A stretch of 64,000 nucleotides of DNA from Pseudomonas viridiflava (lineage in GTDB: Bacteria > Pseudomonadota > Gammaproteobacteria > Pseudomonadales > Pseudomonadaceae), in the NCBI RefSeq assembly GCF_900602065.1, contig NZ_UWFN01000209.1, positions 110,877 to 174,876 of the forward strand, read 5' to 3'. Below the pieces are notes generated by a model that had not been told where the DNA came from, searched no databases, and was given only the letters and a program-made list of their open reading frames with translations. Positions 26,319 through 35,808 of this stretch are shown in pieces. Made by a program: the position numbers and the translations under genes. Position 1 is the stretch's first letter; each line of letters begins with the position of its first letter.

Positions 26319-27662
26319 ATGCCTGATTGCTCACTCTATCCGCTGCCCTACTCCCCCGACCCGGCAGCCTGGTTTCAACGTATCCGCCACGCGCCGGGCG
26401 CAGTGCTGCTGGACAGCGGCCGCCCCGTTGCCGAACGCGGACGCTTCGACCTGCTGAGCGCATGGCCAGTGCAGACCTTTCTGCCGGACGCTACAGAAAC
26501 CGGCAGTGAGTTTTTCCAGCGTTTGCGCGCAGGCTTGAACGACCTGGGTCACGCCCAATTGCCCTCGGACTGCGGGCTACCCTTTGCAGGTGGCCTGATC
26601 GGCTATCTCAGTTATGACTTCGGTCGCCGCCTGGAGGCGCAATCCGGGGCGGCGGTTGATGATCTGCAGCTTCCCGATGCGCGTCTGGGTCTGTACGACT
26701 GGGCGCTGGTCAGCGATCACCAGCAGCACACCAGCCAACTGGTGTTTCATCCATCGCTGGTGGATAGCGAGCGTCAGCGGCTGATTGAGCTATTCAGCCA
26801 ATCGCATGAATCCGGGCAAGGTATCTTCAGCCTGCAAGGTCATTTTGCACCGTCGATCAATGCCGACGTTTATCGTGCCGCCTTCGAAAAGATTCAGGCC
26901 TACATTCAGGCAGGCGACTGTTATCAGGTCAATCTCACCCAGCGTTTCCAGGCCCGATACCAAGGCGACTCGTGGGCGGCTTATTGCGCGTTGCGCCACG
27001 CCTGCCCGACGCCCTTTTCCGGATACCAGGCACTGCCGGAAGGCGACGCGGTCTTGAGCCTTTCACCAGAGCGCTTTGTCAGGGTCAGCCATGGCCACGT
27101 CGAGACACGCCCCATCAAAGGTACACGCCCTCGCGGTCAGGACGCCGCAGAAGATCAAGCCTACGCGCAGGAACTGCTGTCCAGCACCAAGGACCGTGCG
27201 GAAAACCTGATGATCGTCGATCTGCTGCGCAATGATCTGGGCCGCAGTTGCAGGATTGGCTCAGTAAAAGTACCTGAGCTGTTCAGCCTGGAAAGCTACC
27301 CCAACGTGCACCATCTGGTCAGCAGCGTAGTGGGCGAGCTGGCGGATGATCACGATGCACTGGACTTGCTCGCAGGCAGCTTTCCCGGAGGCTCCATCAC
27401 CGGCGCGCCGAAAATCCGCGCGATGCAGATCATCGATGAACTGGAGCCGACCCGGCGCAGCATTTATTGCGGTTCATTGATGTATCTGGATGTGCGCGGC
27501 GAAATGGACAGCTCCATCGCGATCCGTAGCCTGTTGCTTAAAGACGGCAAGGTTTCTTGCTGGGCCGGCGGCGGCATCGTCGCAGACTCAGAATGCGAAG
27601 CGGAATATCAGGAGTCGTTTACCAAAGTGCGGGTTCTGCTGAATACGCTGGAAGCGCTTTGA
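26319..27662 (+). CDS. pabB: Aminodeoxychorismate synthase component I
   Basis: A 447-residue chorismate-binding enzyme that makes 4-amino-4-deoxychorismate for folate, using ammonia from PabA. Family blocks are visible: PFSGYQALPEGDAVLSLSPE, PIKGTRPRG, ENLMIVDLLRNDLGR and SFPGGSITGAPKIRAMQI. PIKGTRPRG is the PabB/TrpE site; lysine at this position (in IKGT) fits PabB. It is followed at 202 bases by cysH. In PAO1 as I recall it, thrH sits between the two; it is absent here. Confidence 0.93.
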   Translation: MPDCSLYPLPYSPDPAAWFQRIRHAPGAVLLDSGRPVAERGRFDLLSAWPVQTFLPDATETGSEFFQRLRAGLNDLGHAQLPSDCGLPFAGGLIGYLSYDFGRRLEAQSGAAVDDLQLPDARLGLYDWALVSDHQQHTSQLVFHPSLVDSERQRLIELFSQSHESGQGIFSLQGHFAPSINADVYRAAFEKIQAYIQAGDCYQVNLTQRFQARYQGDSWAAYCALRHACPTPFSGYQALPEGDAVLSLSPERFVRVSHGHVETRPIKGTRPRGQDAAEDQAYAQELLSSTKDRAENLMIVDLLRNDLGRSCRIGSVKVPELFSLESYPNVHHLVSSVVGELADDHDALDLLAGSFPGGSITGAPKIRAMQIIDELEPTRRSIYCGSLMYLDVRGEMDSSIAIRSLLLKDGKVSCWAGGGIVADSECEAEYQESFTKVRVLLNTLEAL

Positions 27663-27666
27663 CGAC

Positions 27667-27756
27667 GCGGGCTCGCCTTTAGCCGGGAAGACGGTATTTC
27701 TGCCGATACAGATGTGTCAAATGCACCGGCCTCTTCCCGGCTGAAGCCGGTCCCAC
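27667..27756. repeat. Imperfect palindromic repeat after pabB
   Basis: cgggctcgcctttagccggg at the left pairs imperfectly with cccggctgaagccggtccca at the right. Its position just after the pabB stop suggests a role in transcript ends or stability. Confidence 0.65.
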
Positions 27757-27864
27757 GTCGTTTCCACACAACACGCGAGCATCCCGCAGGCCAATTCGCT
27801 GAAGGATTTTGTTAACATTCGCCTCATTACGAGCGCCTAAGCGCCATATTTAGGAAACCGCCTG

Positions 27865-28599
27865 ATGAGCACACCCTTCGATGTCGCCGAACTTGCAGCG
27901 ACCTACGCCAACAAGTCGGCCCAGGACATCCTCAAACTGGCCTTTCAGCACTTCGGTGACGAACTGTGGATTTCGTTCAGCGGCGCCGAAGACGTGGTGC
28001 TGGTGGACATGGCCTGGAAACTGAACAAAAACGTCAAGGTGTTCAGCCTGGACACGGGTCGCCTGCACCCGGAGACCTATCGCTTTATCGAGCAGGTTCG
28101 CGAGCATTACAAGATCGATATCGAGATCATGACCCCGGATCAACAGAAGCTCGAACCCTTCGTAAAGGAAAAGGGTTTATTCAGCTTTTACCGGGACGGT
28201 CATGGCGAATGCTGTGGCGTACGTAAAATCGAACCATTGCGCCGAAAACTGTCTGGCGTGAAGGCCTGGGCAACCGGTCAGCGTCGTGACCAGAGCCCTG
28301 GCACCCGCAGCCACGTGGCGGCACTGGAAATCGACAGCGCATTCTCGACACCCGAGCGCACCCTGTACAAGTTCAACCCGTTGGCACAGATGAGCAGCGA
28401 AGAAATCTGGGGCTATATCCGGATGCTCGAACTGCCGTACAACAGCCTGCACGAGCGTGGTTTCATCAGTATTGGCTGTGAGCCTTGCACGCGTCCGGTG
28501 CTGCCGAACCAGCATGAGCGCGAAGGTCGCTGGTGGTGGGAAGAAGCGACGCAGAAGGAATGCGGCCTGCATTCGGGGAACCTGATCGCCAAGGTGTAA
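27865..28599 (+). CDS. cysH: Adenylylsulphate (APS/PAPS) reductase
   Basis: A 244-residue enzyme of sulphate assimilation reducing activated sulphate to sulphite. Two cysteine pairs, [11 protein letters not shown] (about 113-123) and GCEPCTRPV (about 210-218), ligate a [4Fe-4S] cluster. They mark the APS-using Pseudomonas/plant-type enzyme, since the E. coli PAPS reductase lacks them. The N-terminal [11 protein letters not shown] segment is the PP-loop-like nucleotide site. It is convergent with cysB, the regulator of sulphur assimilation. Confidence 0.95.
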   Translation: MSTPFDVAELAATYANKSAQDILKLAFQHFGDELWISFSGAEDVVLVDMAWKLNKNVKVFSLDTGRLHPETYRFIEQVREHYKIDIEIMTPDQQKLEPFVKEKGLFSFYRDGHGECCGVRKIEPLRRKLSGVKAWATGQRRDQSPGTRSHVAALEIDSAFSTPERTLYKFNPLAQMSSEEIWGYIRMLELPYNSLHERGFISIGCEPCTRPVLPNQHEREGRWWWEEATQKECGLHSGNLIAKV

Positions 28600-28627
28600 C
28601 GATATTCCTGCGGGTGATTACATCACC

Positions 28628-28720
28628 TGTGGGAGCGAATTCATTCGCGAAGGCGGCATTCCAGCCTGCAGATCTTCAGCTGGAGTACTGGCCTCTTCGC
28701 GAATGAATTCGCTCCCACAC
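28628..28720. repeat. REP-type palindrome (type 3) between cysH and cysB
   Basis: gtgggagcgaattcattcgc and its perfect reverse complement flank about 45 bases. It sits between the convergent ends of cysH and cysB. Confidence 0.9.
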
Positions 28721-28752
28721 AGTCTGCACAAAACTTCATCGAAACCAGCCAG

Positions 28753-29736
<984 letters not shown>

Positions 29737-29849
29737 TCAAAGCAGGAAGACGCCCGAGGGCATCTGCGACGGTATATAACTGGATTAATGGTCAGGACGA
29801 CGTAGCTAGAACTTTTTATCATCTTTAAGCGATAAAGGCACGCACGATT

Positions 29850-30362
29850 TCAATCGATGAGCCCGTTGGACCTGCGCACGCTTTTCGTACAACCCGGCAC
29901 CATGTACACCGGCACCTGCGAGAGCTGAAGGACCCGTGCCGCAGTGCGACCTATAGGCGTGGTGGTTTCCGCCCCACGGCTATGGCTGCCAACCACCAGC
30001 AAGTCCACCTTGAGCTTATCGGCCTGCTCCAGAATCATATTGCAGGGATCGCCCTGCACTACGCGTACGGTACTGATCAGTGCCAGGTCCTGATGATCCG
30101 CCCCCAACTCGTCCCGAAAGCCATCCAGGACTTTCTGCTCAATCCCCTCCATGACTGAACTCAGCCCCTGGCTGCGCAGATCTTTCAACGCATCCTCACC
30201 CAGATAGCTTTGCAGAACCGACTCGGCGAATAACCCCATGGGCTCCACCACATGCACCACATAGAGCTCGGCCTTGAAGGTTCGAGCCAGTGCCAGCGCG
30301 TGCTGCATAACATAGGGCGCGTACAGACCAAGGTCTGTGGCATAGAGCATCGAACGTATCAT
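29850..30362 (-). CDS. Universal stress protein (UspA family)
   Basis: A 170-residue single-domain Usp. The N-terminal strand MLYATDLGLYAPYVMQHAL and the C-terminal nucleotide-loop region VVGSHSRG...IGRTAARVLQLS (about 130-152) are visible. The classic G-x2-G-x9-G(S/T) ATP loop is altered here to G-x4-G then G-R-T, so ATP binding is uncertain. The ATG at 30362 has GGGAGG eight bases upstream; ATGs further upstream are too close to it. It is the gene next to cysB in Pseudomonas. Confidence 0.82.
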   Translation of the reverse strand: MIRSMLYATDLGLYAPYVMQHALALARTFKAELYVVHVVEPMGLFAESVLQSYLGEDALKDLRSQGLSSVMEGIEQKVLDGFRDELGADHQDLALISTVRVVQGDPCNMILEQADKLKVDLLVVGSHSRGAETTTPIGRTAARVLQLSQVPVYMVPGCTKSVRRSNGLID

Positions 30363-30455
30363 GTGCATCCTCCCGAACAGCCAGAATGGCGGAGATGGAT
30401 TCAGCTTAGCAGCGCACAAACGACTGCGACGGCAATTACCTGCAGGCCGCTGCCC

Positions 30456-31361
30456 TCATGCCTTCAGCTCATTACTGATGCCATGGGGCACGTGCCCGGT
30501 AGCAACCACATCACGAGCCTTCTCGCAGTGACCGGGCTGATCGTCAAAGAACACATCAGCGGCGAACGCTTCAAGAAACGCTGACTTCTCAAGTCCGCCC
30601 AGAAACAACGACTCATCAAGCCGAATGTCCCATTCCCGCAAAGTACGGATCACTCGCTCATGAGCCGGAGCAGAACGCGCCGTTACCAGAGCAGTACGAA
30701 TCGGACACGCTTCTTCCGGGAATTCGCGCTGCAAAAGATTAAGCGCGGCCAGGAAAGGCTTGAACGGTCCACCGCGCAGCGGCTCACGTGCAGACTCGCG
30801 TTCGCTGGCCTGGAATGCTTCAAGACCACCCGACTGGTAGACCCGCTCGGAGTCATCGGAAAACAGCACCGCATCACCGTCGAAAGCAATACGCAGTTCG
30901 GCGCTGGCCGCCCGGCGTGCGCCGCCTGACAGGATGGTTGCCGCTGCGAAACCCGCGTCCAGCGCACTGCGCACATCCTCGGCATGGGTGGACAGAAACA
31001 GGTGACAGCCAAAGGCCGCCAGATAGGGATAAGGACTTCGACCACCCACGAACGCGGCGCGAGTGATATCCAGCCCATAATGCTGAATCGAATTGAACAC
31101 CCGCAGGCCGGTGTCAGCACTGTTGCGCGACACCAGAATGACCTCGACCCGAGCATTGCTCAGGCGAGTGTTAAGACTCAGGAGTTTCTCCACAAGCAGA
31201 TAAGCATCACCAGGTTCGAGAATCTCGTCCTCATGATCAATCTGATACTTGCGATAAGCCTCAACCCCATCGGCGGTGTAGATCGCATGGCTTTCACGCA
31301 AATCAAACAACGCGCGGGAAGAAATCGCCAAGACCAGCTTCTTATCCAGACCGATAGCCAT
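30456..31361 (-). CDS. Cytosolic 5'-nucleotidase (5-nucleotidase family)
   Basis: A 301-residue protein resembling the 5'-nucleotidase family that includes animal cytosolic NT5C1. Typical stretches are LVLAISSRALFDLRESHAIY at the start, VILVSRNSADTGLRVFNSI (about 74-92), IAFDGDAVLFSDDSE (about 158-172, the acidic metal site) and FFDDQPGHCE near the end. It would dephosphorylate nucleoside monophosphates. It ends 36 bases after the next gene downstream in genome order and is not obviously in its operon. Confidence 0.85.
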   Translation of the reverse strand: MAIGLDKKLVLAISSRALFDLRESHAIYTADGVEAYRKYQIDHEDEILEPGDAYLLVEKLLSLNTRLSNARVEVILVSRNSADTGLRVFNSIQHYGLDITRAAFVGGRSPYPYLAAFGCHLFLSTHAEDVRSALDAGFAAATILSGGARRAASAELRIAFDGDAVLFSDDSERVYQSGGLEAFQASERESAREPLRGGPFKPFLAALNLLQREFPEEACPIRTALVTARSAPAHERVIRTLREWDIRLDESLFLGGLEKSAFLEAFAADVFFDDQPGHCEKARDVVATGHVPHGISNELKA

Positions 31362-31384
31362 GTTCTACCCGCACCTCATGTGGT

Positions 31385-32341
31385 TCAGCTATTACGTGCG
31401 TCGAGAAACGACAGAGCCTGATACAGCATGCGCACTTGGGGCATATCGCATCCCGCCTGCATGGCGGCACTCAACGGCTGAGCATAGATGGCCTCCAGCT
31501 CAAGGGGGCGCTGCGCCTGATAGTCCAGATACATGCTCGGGTGATAATCCGGCATTTTCTCGGTCATGGCGAACAGGTTTTGGGCATAGCCCTCAGACAG
31601 TACATAACCACAAGCCTGCGCCCCTCGTGTCACTTCATCCATCAACGCCAGAATCAATGCACGGGTATTGGCGTTCGTCATCAGTTCCGAGGTGCCGGCC
31701 TGCAGCAAGGCTGACAAGCCGTTGTAAGGAATATTCCAGACCAGTTTCTGCCAACGCGCCTGCTGCAGATTGGTCATGGCCTCGGAGTTCAGGCCTGCAG
31801 AATGAAACAGGCTTGCGCCCTGCTCGACGATTGCCTGGCGAGCCATGTCATCAACAGCCGGGCCACTGTGATAGCCCAGATTGACGCCACCCAGCGCTTG
31901 ATGCACCACGTTGCCGGGGCCTGAACGATGCACACAGATGAAACACAAACCGCCCAGCAAGTGCAGCGTGTCAGGTATCCTGGCACGCAAGCTGTCCTCT
32001 ACGGCCAGGCCGTTCTGCAAGACCAACACCTTGGCATCCGGGGCTGCCGCCTGAATGATGGCGGGCGCCAGCTCTGCATTGGACGTGGACTTGGCTCCAA
32101 TCAGCAGCCAGTCGCAGGGCGGCATATCTGCTGCGCTGGAATAAGCCTGAACCGGATTGAGCACCAGCTCGCCATGCACTGCGCTTTGAATATGCAGCCC
32201 TTCGCGTGCCACTACGCTCAGCTCGCTGCGCAAGAGAAAATGCACATCGAACCCGGCTCTGGCCAGCATCACCCCGTAAAAACCGCCGATTGCCCCAGTG
32301 CCGATAATGCCTATCCGTGGCTGCTTCAATTCACCCTTCAT
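31385..32341 (-). CDS. 2-dehydropantoate 2-reductase family protein (PanE-like)
   Basis: A 318-residue NADPH-dependent reductase. The N-terminal Rossmann motif is IGIIGTGAIGGFYG, the family's middle segment is KLVWNIPYNGLSALLQAG (about 187-204), and PSMYLDYQAQRPLELEAI lies near the C-terminus. It may make pantoate from ketopantoate. Pseudomonas has several such paralogues, so I do not assign panE. AGGAGG sits seven bases before the ATG at 32341; the longer frame upstream is rejected. Confidence 0.85.
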   Translation of the reverse strand: MKGELKQPRIGIIGTGAIGGFYGVMLARAGFDVHFLLRSELSVVAREGLHIQSAVHGELVLNPVQAYSSAADMPPCDWLLIGAKSTSNAELAPAIIQAAAPDAKVLVLQNGLAVEDSLRARIPDTLHLLGGLCFICVHRSGPGNVVHQALGGVNLGYHSGPAVDDMARQAIVEQGASLFHSAGLNSEAMTNLQQARWQKLVWNIPYNGLSALLQAGTSELMTNANTRALILALMDEVTRGAQACGYVLSEGYAQNLFAMTEKMPDYHPSMYLDYQAQRPLELEAIYAQPLSAAMQAGCDMPQVRMLYQALSFLDARNS

Positions 32342-32379
32342 GTGATACCTCCTGTAGAGACTGTGTTGCCGCGTCGAAC

Positions 32380-32721
32380 TCAAGGCAGTTCGTCAGACTC
32401 GCGCGCCAATGCACCCGCCACTGCCTGTCGCAGGTCCTGCCCGGTCAGCTTCGTACGCAACGCGCCATAAAACTGCCCATCACTGATAAGGAACAGCGCT
32501 GGTAAATGAAACACCTCATAACGCGCCACTGCCCCACCGTTTTCAGCAGCATCTATCCAGCATATCCGGTCAATCGCAAGATCCAGTGCTGGCAGCTGTT
32601 GCCGGGCATAACGACAACTGGCGCAGCCAACGCTGGTAAAGATCAACAAGGAAGAGCCAGGTAACTGCAACAACTGCTGGTCGACATCAAAGTCGCTAAG
32701 TTCAAGCTGATTCAAATACAC
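32380..32721 (-). CDS. Thioredoxin-fold protein
   Basis: A 113-residue protein with a thioredoxin fold. SVGCASCRYARQQLP (about 31-45) carries a CxxC pair of unusual sequence CASC, and HLPALFL supplies the cis-proline after the second half. No signal peptide is visible. It could reduce a specific partner or be a thiol-transfer protein. The annotated start is a GTG at 32721; a TTG two codons later is better spaced from the GGGGG run, so the start is uncertain. Confidence 0.72.
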   Translation of the reverse strand: MYLNQLELSDFDVDQQLLQLPGSSLLIFTSVGCASCRYARQQLPALDLAIDRICWIDAAENGGAVARYEVFHLPALFLISDGQFYGALRTKLTGQDLRQAVAGALARESDELP

Positions 32722-32959
32722 CCCCGATCAAGGCGAACACTATCGTTGCCCGCACGGCAGCTTGCAAATGGTGGCAACACAACGCAGGCGCGTAAAACTG
32801 ACCACCAATAGTCCTTGCAGCTCGATAAAGCAGCGTTTGCCCATTGTATCGGCAAGGCCTAACGCGCTAAGGTTCGGTCCCCCGTTTCGCTCAATCATGC
32901 CTGGCTTCGCCCCACGGGGTTCGTTGGCGGCCGGCATACGCGACCTGATGAGTAGCACG

Positions 32960-34036
32960 ATGGCTGATTTACCGATTGACGACCTCAACGTTTCCTCCAA
33001 CGAGACTCTGATCACGCCGGATCAGCTCAAGCGTGAAATTCCGCTCACCGCCGCTGCACTGAAAACAGTCAGCCAGGGCCGTGAAGTGGTACGCGACATT
33101 CTCGATGGCAAGGATCATCGCCTGTTCATCGTGATCGGGCCGTGCTCGATCCATGACATCAAGGCTGCGCACGAATACGCCGAACGCCTCAAGGCGCTGG
33201 CTGCCGAGGTTTCCGACACACTGTATCTGGTGATGCGCGTCTACTTCGAGAAGCCTCGCACAACCGTGGGCTGGAAAGGCCTGATCAACGATCCGTACCT
33301 GGACGACTCATTCAAGATTCAGGATGGCCTGCATATCGGCCGCCAATTGCTGCTGGACCTGGCCGAAATGGGCCTGCCGACCGCTACCGAAGCACTGGAC
33401 CCGATCTCCCCGCAGTATCTGCAGGACCTGATCAGCTGGTCGGCCATCGGCGCACGGACCACCGAATCCCAGACTCACCGGGAAATGGCTTCGGGCCTGT
33501 CTTCGGCAGTGGGTTTCAAGAACGGCACCGACGGCGGCCTGACCGTTGCTATCAATGCACTGCAATCGGTCTCCAGCCCGCACCGTTTCCTGGGCATCAA
33601 TCAGGAAGGTGGCGTGTCCATCGTGACCACCAAAGGCAATGCTTACGGTCACGTCGTACTGCGCGGCGGCAACGGCAAACCCAACTATGATTCGGTCAGC
33701 GTTGCCCTGTGCGAACAGGCGCTGAACAAGGCGAAGATCAAGCCCAACATCATGGTCGACTGCAGCCACGCCAACTCCAACAAAGACCCGGCCCTGCAAC
33801 CACTGGTCATGGAAAACGTCGCCAACCAGATTCTGGAAGGCAACCAGTCGATCATCGGCCTGATGGTTGAGAGTCATTTGAACTGGGGCTGTCAGGCCAT
33901 TCCCAAGGATCTGTCGGAACTGCAATACGGCGTATCCGTGACCGATGCCTGCATCGATTGGGAAAGCACCGAAAAAACCTTGCGCAGCATGCACGCCAAG
34001 CTCAAGGACGTCCTGCCGAAACGCCAACGCGGCTGA
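32960..34036 (+). CDS. 3-deoxy-7-phosphoheptulonate (DAHP) synthase, class I
   Basis: A 358-residue AroF/G/H-type enzyme joining PEP and erythrose-4-phosphate, the entry step to aromatic amino acids. The markers are VIGPCSIHD (about 60-68), YFEKPRTTVGWKG and MVDCSHANSNKD (about 264-275), with the metal-binding Cys, His and Glu/Asp. The isozyme's feedback type cannot be read by eye. The start at MADLPIDDLN gives the family length, although the open frame extends 66 codons further left. Confidence 0.93.
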   Translation: MADLPIDDLNVSSNETLITPDQLKREIPLTAAALKTVSQGREVVRDILDGKDHRLFIVIGPCSIHDIKAAHEYAERLKALAAEVSDTLYLVMRVYFEKPRTTVGWKGLINDPYLDDSFKIQDGLHIGRQLLLDLAEMGLPTATEALDPISPQYLQDLISWSAIGARTTESQTHREMASGLSSAVGFKNGTDGGLTVAINALQSVSSPHRFLGINQEGGVSIVTTKGNAYGHVVLRGGNGKPNYDSVSVALCEQALNKAKIKPNIMVDCSHANSNKDPALQPLVMENVANQILEGNQSIIGLMVESHLNWGCQAIPKDLSELQYGVSVTDACIDWESTEKTLRSMHAKLKDVLPKRQRG

Positions 34037-34052
34037 TCAGCAGCAGAAACGA

Positions 34053-34082
34053 AAACGCCGAGCAAATGCTCGGCGTTTTTCT
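34053..34082 (+). terminator. Terminator of the DAHP synthase gene
   Basis: aacgccgagc (34054-34063) pairs perfectly with gctcggcgtt (34068-34077) around loop aaat and is followed by T residues. It lies 17 bases after the stop. Confidence 0.92.
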
Positions 34083-34120
34083 GAGTGCCTGCCTGAAACA
34101 GGACCCGCTCGAAACAAGCA

Positions 34121-34402
34121 TCAGATCTTGGCCGCCTGACGCTGATTGCGCTCCATGTAGCGCTCTACATAAGAGCAGGACGGTATGACCGTGTAGCCAA
34201 TGCTGTCGGCATAGTCGAGCGCCTGCTCAGTCAGCGCAGCGGCAATCCCCCTGCCCCGCAGAGCGTTGGGGACGAAGGTCCGGTAAATATCCAGAGTCTG
34301 CTTACCCAGGTCCATATAGGTCAGGTACGCACGGTGACCGTCAATGCTGATTTCAAACTGGTGACCGGTCTCATCATGGTGGATGGACAACGCCTCGCTC
34401 AT
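34121..34402 (-). CDS. Small GNAT-family N-acetyltransferase (YjdJ/NATD1-like)
   Basis: A 93-residue protein of the minimal GNAT type. FEISIDGHRAYLTYMDLG and IYRTFVPNALRGRGIAAALTEQAL (about 40-63) contain the acetyl-CoA loop RGRGIA. The C-terminal IPSCSYVERYMERN also matches this small family. The substrate is unknown. GAGGAG precedes the ATG at 34402, and the open frame upstream is not needed for the domain. Confidence 0.85.
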   Translation of the reverse strand: MSEALSIHHDETGHQFEISIDGHRAYLTYMDLGKQTLDIYRTFVPNALRGRGIAAALTEQALDYADSIGYTVIPSCSYVERYMERNQRQAAKI

Positions 34403-34651
34403 CACTACTCCTCGCGGGTCTTGGAATTTGACCCCTACCTTACCGATGTTTTTCCGGCGAAGGAACATCTACGCCACCCCGTGCCTGTTTTGGACACCGA
34501 GAAGAGCTTTGCTGATCCCAACAAAAGAGCACCTGCAAATAGTAGGCGTCATTTGGGAATATGCTCAAGCGTATCGACCGCAAAAAGCCGCGACCGAACA
34601 TCTGATTGATCAGCGTATTGAACTGAACATTGCCGGAGCTTGTCGATTGAG

Positions 34652-34683
34652 ACGTCGAGGTGAATTGAAAGTCACCTCGACGT
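34652..34683. repeat. Perfect 12-bp inverted repeat
   Basis: acgtcgaggtga (34652-34663) is the exact reverse complement of tcacctcgacgt (34672-34683), with an eight-base loop. No T-run follows on either strand, so it is not a standard terminator; it could be a regulatory hairpin or a protein-binding site. Confidence 0.75.
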
Positions 34684-34911
34684 AAGCTAAACATGTGTAT
34701 GTTCGGCATATACCAAGCGCCAATGGACACCCGCTGACGGGGTAGGCGATCCTCGTTTACAACTGTCGGGCTGTTGCCCGCAAGCCTCCGGCTACAGGGG
34801 CTGCGCAGGCAAACGCCAAGACAGCTGGATACTTTTCATACAAAACCGGTGGGAAGTAACGCGGAGCACTTTCAAAGCGCAGAAAATGTACCGCTTCTTG
34901 CGCTTCGTCAG

Positions 34912-34939
34912 TTTACTTACTACAAACAGTGGGTACTAT
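34912..34939 (+). promoter_or_regulatory. Candidate sigma-70 promoter of oprI
   Basis: TTTACT (34912-34917) and TACTAT (34934-34939) are 16 bases apart, about 70 bases before the oprI start codon. Both differ by two bases or fewer from consensus, which suits a very highly expressed gene. Confidence 0.5.
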
Positions 34940-35007
34940 GTACGCCGGTCATTTTCTCATTTTCGAGAGATGACTAATTTGAAAAAAAGTCCTTGAAGGG
35001 GAACACA

Positions 35008-35259
35008 ATGAACAACGCTCTGAAATTTTCTGCTCTGGCTCTGGCAGCAGTTCTGGCTACCGGTTGCAGCAGCGTTTCCAAAGAAACCGAAGCTCGCCTG
35101 ACCGCTACCGAAGACGCAGCTGCTCGTTCGCAAGCTCGCGCTGACGAAGCGTATCGCAAAGCTGACGAAGCTCTGGCTGCTGCTCAAAAAGCTCAGCAAA
35201 CTGCTGACGAAGCCAACGAGCGCGCTCTGCGTATGTTGGACAAGGCTAGCCGCAAGTAA
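35008..35259 (+). CDS. oprI: Outer membrane lipoprotein OprI (Lpp type)
   Basis: An 83-residue lipoprotein. The signal peptide ends in the lipobox LATGC, with acylated C24 leading [10 protein letters not shown]. The mature protein is one long alpha-helical coiled coil, alanine-rich with heptad-like repeats, ending in a lysine (RMLDKASRK) by which part of the protein is attached to peptidoglycan. AAGGGGA precedes the ATG at 35008. Codon choice is strongly biased, as expected for one of the most abundant proteins of the cell. An L,D-transpeptidase lies less than 1 kb away. Confidence 0.96.
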   Translation: MNNALKFSALALAAVLATGCSSVSKETEARLTATEDAAARSQARADEAYRKADEALAAAQKAQQTADEANERALRMLDKASRK

Positions 35260-35287
35260 TAATCCCTTCGGGATTGTTGTTGCAAGA

Positions 35288-35320
35288 AAGCCGACCTGGT
35301 TATCCGGGTCGGCTTTTTTA
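35288..35320 (+). terminator. Terminator of oprI
   Basis: agccgacc (35289-35296) pairs with ggtcggct (35307-35314), extended by an inner tgg/ccg, and is followed by six T. It lies 30 bases after the stop. Confidence 0.92.
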
Positions 35321-35360
35321 TTGGCTGGCTTTTTTGGTTGCGGTTGGTGGTTGGTGTGGG

Positions 35361-35636
35361 CATATCCGTTATTGGAGTTATGGCCGGTATTGGTTGCGCT
35401 TTTACACCGCGTCACTTTTGATGGAGCGCAAAAGTAACCAAAACGCTCTTGCCCCACCACTGGGTGCCTCGCCTAGGCTCGGCATGCCCGTAATCCGACA
35501 TTGCTGCGTGGCGCCGCCGCCACCGGCCATCCATGGCCTGAGGCGGCTAAACCGGCATCCCTGCCGGTTTGCCCCACACAGCAATGTCGAATTCCGGCCG
35601 GCGTGGTTTAACGGGGCGCTTAAGATCAAAATCAAA
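35361..35636 (+). repeat. ~275-bp structured repeat, copy A
   Basis: It runs from catatccgtt to about gatcaaaatcaa and matches copy B (inverted) and copy C in its ends and several internal blocks, such as gcaaaagtaaccaaaacgct. Internal pairings include cgacattgctg (35496-35506) with cagcaatgtcg (35579-35589), and aaccggcatccctgccggtt. The outer stem has a different sequence from copies B and C but still pairs. Confidence 0.85.
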
Positions 35637-35669
35637 AGCAGATCAAAAGCAGCGGTTTCACCGCGGACC

Positions 35670-35759
35670 GGTAGGAGCGAACTTGTTCGCGAGACGTCAG
35701 CACGGCTAACGAATATATCGCCTGACACACCGCTTCGCAGCCTTCGGCAGCTCCTACAG
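35670..35759. repeat. Hybrid REP element between copies A and B
   Basis: The left arm, gtaggagcgaacttgttcgc, is from one REP type, while the right arm, cagccttcggcagctcctac, is from type 1. It appears to have arisen by recombination or by insertion of one type into another. Confidence 0.7.
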
Positions 35760-35808
35760 AATGTCGGCAAACCCAAGAAAACAGGTCGGCTGTCAGGCCG
35801 CCGCGCTG

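Larger units (their letters stand above)
34403..35007. other. 605-base region upstream of oprI without a recognisable gene
   Basis: No frame here gives a protein I recognise and composition is more AT-rich than around it. It contains a 12-base-pair inverted repeat (34652-34683), a short fragment with REP-like words near 34757-34812, and the oprI promoter region at the right end. An undetected small RNA cannot be excluded. Confidence 0.45.
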
